Shown here piece by piece: positions 31,000 through 36,001 of a stretch of 36,001 nt of DNA. Position numbers and translations under genes: made by a program. Each line of letters starts with the position of its first letter. Position 1 is the first letter of the stretch. The notes beneath the pieces are model-generated. The model was not told where the DNA came from. It did no database searches and saw nothing but the letters and a program-made list of their open reading frames with translations. The DNA is from Streptomyces scabichelini. Its GTDB lineage: Bacteria; Actinomycetota; Actinomycetes; Streptomycetales; Streptomycetaceae. The stretch is taken from assembly GCF_011045015.1 (NCBI RefSeq), contig NZ_JAAKZY010000102.1, positions 1-36,001 of the forward strand, read 5' to 3'.

Positions 31000-31743
31000 A
31001 TGAAGATCGGCATTCTCGGCACCGGGAACATCGGCAAGACGTTGACCAGGCGGTTGAGCGCGGCCGGGCACGAGGTGAAGGCGGCCAATTCGCGCGGCCC
31101 GGAGACGATCGAGGCGGATGTGCTGTCCTCGGGCGGACGCGCAGTGACAGCGGCGGAAGCCGTAGCGGACGTCGACGCCGTGATCCTCTCCATTCCCTTC
31201 GCCCGCATTCCGCAGGTCGCACCACTGATAGCCAAGGTGCCGGCTGACACGGTTGTCATCGACACGTCGAACTACTTCCCGCATCGGGACAGCGGAGTCG
31301 CGGCGATCGAGGCCGGCCAGGCCGAGAGCGTGTGGGCTGCCAAGCAGTTGGGCCGGCCCATCGTCAAGGCGTGGAACTCGATCGGAGCCGAGTCGTTCGC
31401 GCACAGGAACAAGCCAGCGGGAAGTGCGGACCGCATCTCGCTCCCCGTCGCGGCCGACAGTCCGCGAGAGCGTGACCTGGCCATGGCACTCGTTGAGGAC
31501 ACCGGGTTCGACGCCTTTGATGCGGGGCCGCTCGCGGAATCGTGGCGACAGCAGCCCGGCACACCCGCCTACTGCACGGATCTCACCCGTCAGGAGCTGC
31601 CGGACGCACTGGCGAGGGCCGACGCGGCGCGATCACCGAAGCGGCGCGACCTCGGGCTCGCCGTGGTCCAGGAACGCTTCGGGGCCGGTACGCAACCGGA
31701 CGCGGAATACCTTGTCCGCCTGAACCGCGCAATTTCCATGTGA
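31000..31743 (+). CDS. NAD(P)-binding oxidoreductase, F420-reductase-like
   Basis: A 247-residue protein with an N-terminal Rossmann fold of the NADP oxidoreductase coenzyme F420-dependent type (Pfam F420_oxidored). The dinucleotide motif is GILGTGNIGKTLTRRL (3-18), followed by VKAANSRGPETIE with a basic/polar end to strand 2 suited to NADPH, then DAVILSIPFARI and TVVIDTSNYFP. The C-terminal helices carry ESWRQQPGTPAYCTDLTR. ATG 31000 has AAGGAG 7 nt upstream. The electron acceptor is unclear: true F420:NADPH reductases have this fold, but so do other reductases. It lies behind the TetR gene and a relic of a similar gene. Confidence 0.88.
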   Translation: MKIGILGTGNIGKTLTRRLSAAGHEVKAANSRGPETIEADVLSSGGRAVTAAEAVADVDAVILSIPFARIPQVAPLIAKVPADTVVIDTSNYFPHRDSGVAAIEAGQAESVWAAKQLGRPIVKAWNSIGAESFAHRNKPAGSADRISLPVAADSPRERDLAMALVEDTGFDAFDAGPLAESWRQQPGTPAYCTDLTRQELPDALARADAARSPKRRDLGLAVVQERFGAGTQPDAEYLVRLNRAISM

Positions 31744-31799
31744 GGAGGGACGGGGGCTGACGCGGTGACCCGTCAGAGGCCCTCTTGTCTCGCCCCCCC

Positions 31800-31956
31800 G
31801 TCTCCAGCTGCTCCGCGACGAACTCCGCCACCCCCCGGCGGCACGTCGGCCGGCCAGCCGGAGAAACTCCTCCAGCTCCTGAACGGACGGCTCGCCGGCG
31901 AAGCGCGCGTACCGGGCCTTCTGCTCTCCTGGAAGGTAGTCAACTGCCACAGCCAT
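31800..31956 (-). pseudogene. 5' relic of Tn3-family transposase (DUF4158)
   Basis: From an ATG at 31956 the minus strand encodes VDYLPGEQKARYARFAGEPS and VQELEEFLRL, the opening of the DUF4158 N-terminal domain of Tn3-family transposases. About 30-40 residues are then missing. After a one-base shift in a run of G the frame resumes as DVPPG / VAEFVAEQLE, the next conserved block of that domain. The rest, about 900 residues of a full TnpA, is absent. It is a dead relic with an internal deletion, a frameshift and a truncation. No terminal inverted repeat was recognised. Confidence 0.6.
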
Positions 31957-32164
31957 GACGCTAGGCAACAGACACCTCACCAGTCCCACTAGGCCCGGTG
32001 ATCGTCTCGCGGCCAGATCCACCTAGGGTCCGCAGCTCCTTCTTGTGCACGGTCTCCATGGTGGCCGGCCGGGGAGGACCGTCGGTCCATGGATAGGTGA
32101 TCCTCTCCCGCCCCCGCCGATACACCCCCATAGTCGAGACTGCCGGGCGCGCCCGGCCCCTGCG

Positions 32165-32239
32165 GCGAAGGAGAGTATCGCCGAGGCCAACGGCGCCTAC
32201 GACCAGGTGCGGGCCATGCTGAGCGGCGCCAAGGCCTGA
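32165..32239 (+). other. Unassigned C-terminal coding fragment
   Basis: The last 20 or so codons of an open frame ending at 32239 read ESIAEANGAYDQVRAMLSGA, a plausible amphipathic protein C-terminus 30 nt before the next gene, with no matching upstream portion. It may be a deletion relic. The 526-base gap 31744-32269 otherwise contains only the Tn3 relic. Confidence 0.25.
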
Positions 32240-32269
32240 TCCAGCAACGCACAAAATGGAGAGCCGAAC

Positions 32270-32662
32270 GTGAAACCCACGCATGAAGACATCGTCGAAA
32301 TCAGCATGGCCCTGGCGCTGTGGGCGCACATCATGGACGACCACGAACTGGACCGTCTCGGCGAATGCCTCACCGAGGACGCGGTGTGGGACGGCAGCGT
32401 CTTCGGCGGCGACCCGGTCGTCGGGCTGGACGCGATCGCGACCTTCATGAACGCCCCCGGACACGCGAAAGCCCACCACACGACGAACATCGTCGTGTCG
32501 GAAGGCCCGGGCGACGAGGTGCGGGCCCGATCCAAAGGTCTGAGCCTGCTGGAGGGCGGCGGTGTCGCCAGCGTCGTCTACGCCGACGACCTGCGACGCA
32601 CCGATGACGGCTGGCGCATTTCCCGGCGGGTCATCCATCTCACGTGGCCACATCGCCGCTAG
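32270..32662 (+). CDS. SnoaL-like / NTF2-fold protein
   Basis: A 130-residue protein of the SnoaL-like superfamily (alpha+beta barrel, nuclear transport factor 2 fold). The order is typical: an N-terminal helix IVEISMALALWAHIMDDHEL, then LTEDAVWDGSVFGGDPVVGL, the GLDAIATFM loop, HHTTNIVVSE and the final strands VVYADDLRRTDDGWRISRRV. Members include polyketide cyclases, ketosteroid isomerases, dehydratases and non-catalytic binders; the specific role cannot be told. The start is GTG 32270 with GGAGAG upstream. It lies in a relic-rich stretch with no operon partner. Confidence 0.85.
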   Translation: MKPTHEDIVEISMALALWAHIMDDHELDRLGECLTEDAVWDGSVFGGDPVVGLDAIATFMNAPGHAKAHHTTNIVVSEGPGDEVRARSKGLSLLEGGGVASVVYADDLRRTDDGWRISRRVIHLTWPHRR

Positions 32663-32765
32663 GTGTGCTGTTCGAGCACGTTGGTGACTGCACTGCGGTC
32701 TTGCATGGCGGCGCTCCACGTGCGGACGCGGGCGTGGGGTCGGCGGTAGATGTCGCAGTCTGATC
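32659..32765 (-). pseudogene. Possible C-terminal relic of a GST-like gene
   Basis: One minus-strand frame ending in TAG at 32659-32661 reads HARVRTWSAAMQDRSAVTNV then LEQHT, which resembles the last helix of glutathione S-transferase-type domains (PRVxAWxxxMxxRPAV). No upstream part follows in the same frame. It overlaps the end of the SnoaL gene by a few bases. Low certainty. Confidence 0.25.
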
Positions 32766-32830
32766 CCCCAGGTCCGGGTCGGGCTTCGCGACGTCGACGA
32801 GGAGGACTTCGTCGTTGGGACACGAGCAGG

Positions 32831-34009
32831 CTAACGCCGTACGCGCGGCATCCCCAGACCGATCCACGAGATGATTTCGCGCTGGATCTCGTTGTTCCCG
32901 CCGCCGAAGGTGAAGATCACGGCCGAGCGGTAGCCGCGCTCCAGCTCGCCGTGGAGCACCGTGCCCGCCGAGCCCTCCTTGAGGACTCCTGCCGCCGCGA
33001 CGACTTCCATGAGCCAGGCGTAGGCGTCGCGGCGTGCCTCGGAGCCGTACACCTTCACGGCGGAGGCGTCCTGCGGGGTGAGGATGCCCTCCTGGACGGC
33101 GGTCACCATCTGCCAGTTGAGGAGCTTCATCGCGTCGAGCCTGGTGTGGGTCCGGGCGAGGAGGCGGCGTACCCAGGGCAGGTCGACGACGCGGCGGCCG
33201 TCGGCGAGCTTGGTCTCCATGGCCCAGCGCTGCACATCGTGCAGGGCGCGGATGGCCATGGTGCCGTGCGCGGCGAGCGTGACGCGCTCGTGGTTGAGCT
33301 GGTTGGTGATCAGCCGCCAGCCCTTGTTCTCCTCGCCGACCCGGCGGGAGACGGGGACGCGGATGTTCTCGTAGTAGCTCGCAGTGGTGTCGTGCGAGGC
33401 GAGCGTGTTGATCAGGGTGCAGGAGTAGCCGGGGTCGGAGGTCGGCACGAGGAGCATGGTGATGCCCTTGTGCGGTGGGGCGTCGGGGTCGGTGCGCACC
33501 GCGAGCCACACCCAGTCCGCCGTATCACCGTTCGTCGTCCAGATCTTCTGCCCGTTGACGATGTACTCGTCGCCTTCCCGTACGGCCCTGGTCTTGAGCG
33601 CGGCCAGGTCCGTGCCCGCGTCGGGCTCGCTGTAGCCGATCGCGAAGTCGATCTCGCCGGAGAGGATCTTCGGCAGGAAGTACGCCTTCTGTTCGTCCGT
33701 GCCGAACTGCATGATCGTCGGGCCGACTGTGTTCAGCGCCATCAGCGGCAGGGGTACGCCCGCCTGGGCGGCCTCGTCGAAGAAGATGAACTGCTCCATC
33801 GGGCTCAGCCCGCGCCCGCCGTACTCCTTCGGCCAGCCCACCCCGAGCCAGCCGTCGGAGCCGAGCCGGCGGATGGTCTCACGGTAGAACCGCTTCTGCG
33901 CGGCCGGATCGCCGTACCGGGCATGGACGTTCTCCGGCACCAACTCGGCGAAGTAGGCGCGCAGTTCGGTGCGCAACTCCTGCTGCTCCGGCGTGTATTC
34001 GAGATGCAC
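32831..34009 (-). CDS. Acyl-CoA dehydrogenase
   Basis: A 392-residue acyl-CoA dehydrogenase. It starts YTPEQQELRTELRAYFAELV, followed by GVGWPKEYGGRGLSPMEQFI, the FAD-site motif GYSEPDAGTDLAALKT, KIWTTNGDTADWVWLAVRTD and, at the C-terminus, FGGGNNEIQREIISWIGLGM, which ends with the family's FAD-contact segment. These enzymes introduce an alpha-beta double bond into acyl-CoA in fatty acid, sterol side-chain or similar breakdown. The GTG start at 34009 has AGGAGG 4 nt upstream; the longer frame to 34162 has no resemblance. A KstR-type palindrome lies about 80 nt upstream, hinting at control with steroid or lipid catabolism. No other beta-oxidation gene is in the window. Confidence 0.93.
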   Translation of the reverse strand: MHLEYTPEQQELRTELRAYFAELVPENVHARYGDPAAQKRFYRETIRRLGSDGWLGVGWPKEYGGRGLSPMEQFIFFDEAAQAGVPLPLMALNTVGPTIMQFGTDEQKAYFLPKILSGEIDFAIGYSEPDAGTDLAALKTRAVREGDEYIVNGQKIWTTNGDTADWVWLAVRTDPDAPPHKGITMLLVPTSDPGYSCTLINTLASHDTTASYYENIRVPVSRRVGEENKGWRLITNQLNHERVTLAAHGTMAIRALHDVQRWAMETKLADGRRVVDLPWVRRLLARTHTRLDAMKLLNWQMVTAVQEGILTPQDASAVKVYGSEARRDAYAWLMEVVAAAGVLKEGSAGTVLHGELERGYRSAVIFTFGGGNNEIQREIISWIGLGMPRVRR

Positions 34010-34086
34010 GGCGCCTCCTGGCTCCCACTGGGCTCCCACTGGCCTGCTGCTCCGGCCGCCCGGTCCGGTCCTGACGGCGCACACCG

Positions 34087-34100
34087 TAGAACGTGTTCCA
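34087..34100. promoter_or_regulatory. KstR-type operator upstream of acyl-CoA dehydrogenase
   Basis: TAGAACGTGTTCCA fits the established KstR consensus TnnAACnnGTTnnA at every fixed position. On the minus strand it overlaps a possible promoter (TTCCCA, 17 bp, TACGGT), so a TetR-type KstR-like repressor could block the acyl-CoA dehydrogenase gene starting at 34009. No KstR gene is in the window. Confidence 0.6.
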
Positions 34101-34103
34101 GAA

Positions 34104-34125
34104 ATTGGGAACAGATTGGGAACAG
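34104..34125. repeat. Tandem 11-bp repeat next to KstR-type site
   Basis: ATTGGGAACAG occurs twice in direct succession (34104-34114, 34115-34125). Its GGAACA also forms an inverted repeat with TGTTCC (34094-34099) inside the KstR-type site, so it may be an auxiliary binding site or a duplication of it. Confidence 0.6.
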
Positions 34126-34143
34126 ACAGGAGCGAGTGCACAC

Positions 34144-34182
34144 GGGAAAGGCCCCCGGACAAAGCGACCGGAGGCCTTTCCC
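34144..34182 (-). terminator. Hairpin terminator after cbtA
   Basis: Arms GGGAAAGGCCCCCGG (34144-34158) and CCGGAGGCCTTTCCC (34168-34182) match at 14 of 15 positions around a 9-nt loop. It follows the cbtA stop (34195) by 12 nt on the minus strand and separates it from the acyl-CoA dehydrogenase promoter. Confidence 0.8.
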
Positions 34183-34194
34183 GTTCTCAACCGC

Positions 34195-34962
34195 TCAGTG
34201 CGCCACAGGAGTTGCCTGCGGGGCGCTCCCCTTCCGCTGGGCGGCAGCCGTACGCGGAGCCAGCACGCGCTCCGCGAGGAACCCGAAGACCAGGCCGTAC
34301 GCGGTCCAGAGGGTCACCTGGATGGCGAGGGCGGCCAGCCGGTACTGCCACAGCAGGGTGCCGGGGAAGCCCTCCGGAACCTCGTTGAACGACGGCAGGA
34401 ACGCATACGCCAGGCCGACGACGAGGACGAAGAAGGCGCCCGCTGCGAGAGTGGCGTTCCAGTTGCCCAGGCGCGGTGCGAGGCGCTTGCCGAGGATCAC
34501 CGTGCCGACGGCCAGCAGCACGCTGAGCACGACCATCAGGAAGTACAGCGTGGTCCGCTGGTTGAGGGTGTCGGGGTTGCCGACGGCGGGCGGGTTGGCG
34601 GGGTATTTGAGGAACGGGACGACGTAGACGGCGAGCAGGCCCGCGGTCGACAGCAGCAGGGCGCTCGCGCGCGGCCCGAAACGGCCGATCCGGCCGAGCG
34701 CGAAGCAGTACGCGAGTGCGGCGATGCCACCGAACGCGACCCCGTAGATGAGGACACCCGTACTCAGCCCGGCGGTGGACTGCATCGTGCGGCTGACGAG
34801 TTCCTCGCCGCCGTGCTCGTGGGCGTGGGCCTCCTCGAAGGCGATGGCCGCGTCGACGCGCGGCTCGCCCAGGAAGTAGGCGACGACCAGGGCGAGCAGG
34901 CCCGCGGCGAGACCCGCGAGCATGCCACGCACCAGGAGATTTCTGACAGTTGCCGAGTCCAT
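34195..34962 (-). CDS. cbtA: CbtA family cobalt transporter subunit
   Basis: A 255-residue membrane protein of the CbtA family, with about five to six helices beginning VRNLLVRGMLAGLAAGLLAL. After helix 1 comes AFEEAHAHEHGGEELVSRTM, whose three His residues fit metal binding at the membrane surface, and then GVLIYGVAFGGIAALAYCFA. CbtA with CbtB is predicted to bring in cobalt for cobalamin synthesis. The start is ATG 34962; a longer frame to 35049 is unlikely. It lies 25 nt after cbtB and shares the upstream cobalamin riboswitch. A hairpin terminator follows its stop. Confidence 0.92.
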   Translation of the reverse strand: MDSATVRNLLVRGMLAGLAAGLLALVVAYFLGEPRVDAAIAFEEAHAHEHGGEELVSRTMQSTAGLSTGVLIYGVAFGGIAALAYCFALGRIGRFGPRASALLLSTAGLLAVYVVPFLKYPANPPAVGNPDTLNQRTTLYFLMVVLSVLLAVGTVILGKRLAPRLGNWNATLAAGAFFVLVVGLAYAFLPSFNEVPEGFPGTLLWQYRLAALAIQVTLWTAYGLVFGFLAERVLAPRTAAAQRKGSAPQATPVAH

Positions 34963-34987
34963 GTGCTCGTACGCTTCCTCGTCGCCC

Positions 34988-35221
34988 TCAGTGGCAGGGG
35001 AAGCCGAGCAGGTGGCGGCCGTCGTGCACCCACTCGTGTACGCCTTCACCGGAGAGCAGGGAGGTGGCGCCCTGCTCGGCGCCGACGAAGTAGAGCAGGA
35101 CCAGCATCAGGATGCCGAAGAAGACCGCCCAGGGGACGATCGCGCCGATCGGCAGCTTGGCCGGCACGGCGGCCGGTACAGCAGGAGTGGTTGCGGTCGG
35201 CTGAGCGATGGACTGGGCCAT
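34988..35221 (-). CDS. cbtB: CbtB family cobalt transporter subunit
   Basis: A 77-residue protein with one transmembrane helix (IVPWAVFFGILMLVLLYFVG, about 28-47) and the family's His-rich C-terminus EWVHDGRHLLGFPCH, the probable cobalt site. The start is ATG 35221, with AGGAGG 4-9 nt upstream. It is the first gene after the cobalamin riboswitch and is followed by cbtA. A 127-base part of this gene (35077-35203) recurs exactly at the end of the window. Confidence 0.93.
   Translation of the reverse strand: MAQSIAQPTATTPAVPAAVPAKLPIGAIVPWAVFFGILMLVLLYFVGAEQGATSLLSGEGVHEWVHDGRHLLGFPCH
35077..35203. repeat. Internal copy of exact 127-bp repeat
   Basis: This segment of cbtB is identical to 35875-36001, offset 798 bases, same orientation. 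The base before each copy differs (T at 35076, G at 35874), so the match to the window end is exactly 127 bp. Confidence 0.95.
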
Positions 35222-35264
35222 GGCGGAACCTCCTGGGGAACTCGCGTCCCATCTCGGTGGTGCA

Positions 35265-35465
35265 CAGGACGACGGCCACGGGTCTGACTTGCCCCGGTCT
35301 GCACCGCCCCTGGTGGGAGGCGGTCGGTACGGGCTTACAGTGGCGCGACCGTGCCGGATTCTCACCGGCTTCCGTCGAACCGTCGTCAATATCGACGAGA
35401 CCGTACCGCGAAGCGGGGAGGGGGCCAAGGGCGCACGGGGTGCCGGAGCGTGCGCCGTTACCCTG
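35265..35465 (-). ncRNA. Cobalamin riboswitch upstream of cbtBA
   Basis: On the minus strand the leader contains the conserved cobalamin riboswitch core: GGAAGCCGGTGAGAATCCGG, then CACGGTCGCGCCACTGTAAG with the B12 box GCCACTG, and downstream AAGTCAGACCC typical of its 3' part. It lies 44 nt before the cbtB start. Binding of adenosylcobalamin normally stops expression, which fits control of cobalt import by B12 supply. The boundaries are approximate. It occupies most of the 309-base gap 35222-35530. Confidence 0.88.
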
Positions 35466-35530
35466 GTCGCGCCGCCAATTCCCGGTACTGGCAAGGCTTT
35501 TGAGCAGGTGTTGAGCACGAGAGTGGGCCG

Positions 35531-36001
35531 ATGACCAGCCGAGTGATGTTGATCTCACCAGCGATCAGTGCCGCGTTGCGGGAGGCGCGTTTCGACGACG
35601 GATGCCCCGTCGACGCCGCCGGGTTGCGGCTCGCCGAGACGGCCGCGGGTTCTCTGCCCGCTCCGGACCGGGCCCTGGTCTCCCCCGGCGTGCGCTGCCG
35701 CGAGACCGCGGCCGCGCTCGGTCTCGATGCCGCCGCCGAGTCGGAGTTGGCCGGACTGGACGTGGGCCGCTGGCGTGGCGCGACCCTGGCCGAGGTGAGT
35801 GCCGACGAGCCGGAGGCGGTCGCGCGATGGCTGGCGGACCCGTCGTACGCCCCGCACGGTGGTGAGTCGGTACGCGGCGCCGACGAAGTAGAGCAGGACC
35901 AGCATCAGGATGCCGAAGAAGACCGCCCAGGGGACGATCGCGCCGATCGGCAGCTTGGCCGGCACGGCGGCCGGTACAGCAGGAGTGGTTGCGGTCGGCT
36001 G
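35531..36001 (+). CDS. Histidine phosphatase family protein, interrupted
   Basis: From ATG 35531 the frame encodes LISPAISAALREARFDDGCP, then PDRALVSPGVRCRETAAALG, LAGLDVGRWRGATLAEVSAD and YAPHGGESVR, the pattern of cobalamin-locus-type histidine phosphatases related to CobC and phosphoglycerate mutase. The N-terminal RHG motif is replaced by a P-A-I type sequence, a variant seen in some actinobacterial members. After about residue 114 (base 35874) the protein abruptly becomes unrelated because the DNA switches to a second copy of cbtB sequence read in the wrong orientation. The frame stays open to the window end. The interruption coincides with an exact 127-bp repeat and may be an assembly artefact. 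Divergent from cbtB. Confidence 0.75.
   Translation, partial: MTSRVMLISPAISAALREARFDDGCPVDAAGLRLAETAAGSLPAPDRALVSPGVRCRETAAALGLDAAAESELAGLDVGRWRGATLAEVSADEPEAVARWLADPSYAPHGGESVRGADEVEQDQHQDAEEDRPGDDRADRQLGRHGGRYSRSGCGRL
35875..36001. repeat. Terminal copy of exact 127-bp repeat
   Basis: Exact copy of 35077-35203, running to the last base of the window and interrupting the histidine phosphatase gene. See the corresponding finding for interpretation. Confidence 0.95.

Noticed and set aside
32750..34627. 625-codon plus-strand open frame opposite the acyl-CoA dehydrogenase
   Set aside because: It is antisense to conserved FAD-binding motifs, crosses the hairpin at 34144-34182 and looks like a shadow.

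Overview
The window looks like chromosomal DNA from Streptomyces or a close actinobacterial relative. It has very high GC, frequent GTG starts, many translationally coupled operons, CUT1 sugar importers without their own ATPase, a LacI/cebEFG/bglC-like locus, a short interspersed hairpin typical of streptomycetes, and a cobalamin riboswitch in front of cbtBA. It is accessory, catabolic DNA. I saw no rRNA, tRNA, CRISPR array, prophage or biosynthetic gene cluster.

Layout. (1) 31-888: MpaB-like DUF2236 oxygenase, minus strand. (2) 1078-6279: two closely related, convergent DeoR regulators, then a CUT1 carbohydrate importer (Tat-type lipoprotein plus two permeases) ending in a strong hairpin. 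(3) 6352-6696: small Cys/His-containing protein. (4) 7000-10977: C4-dicarboxylate module on the minus strand (dctA, a LysR regulator, tartrate/malate-type dehydrogenase) with three copies of a 15-bp LysR-type box. (5) 11092-20273: hypothetical gene, then a nitrate/taurine/NMT1-type ABC importer and six coupled genes: RutA-like monooxygenase, RutB-like isochorismatase-fold hydrolase, NtaA/DszA-type monooxygenase, 14-TM exporter, NADPH:FMN reductase and a split-barrel flavin reductase. This looks like a complete uptake-and-oxidation pathway for a nitrogen-containing, possibly heterocyclic, compound. It is the best candidate for an undescribed system here. (6) 20346-21223: an operator-flanked promoter driving a YjdJ-like acetyltransferase and a YjdI-CDGSH fusion with an unusual ligand motif. 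(7) 21286-27699: LacI regulator, CUT1 importer and GH1 beta-glucosidase with two operators. (8) 27794-32765: a scarred zone with an MFS exporter, a TetR regulator with a well-formed operator/promoter, an NAD(P)-dependent oxidoreductase plus a C-terminal relic of a second copy, a Tn3 transposase relic and other fragments, and a SnoaL-like protein. (9) 32831-36001: acyl-CoA dehydrogenase with a KstR-type operator, then cbtA, cbtB, a cobalamin riboswitch and the start of a histidine phosphatase.

The last 127 bases exactly repeat an internal segment of cbtB (35077-35203). The final gene is interrupted at that point, which suggests a contig end or local assembly loop rather than biology.

All functions come from reading translated sequence by eye. 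No alignments or searches were run. Substrates of the transporters and monooxygenases are inferred from family and context only.
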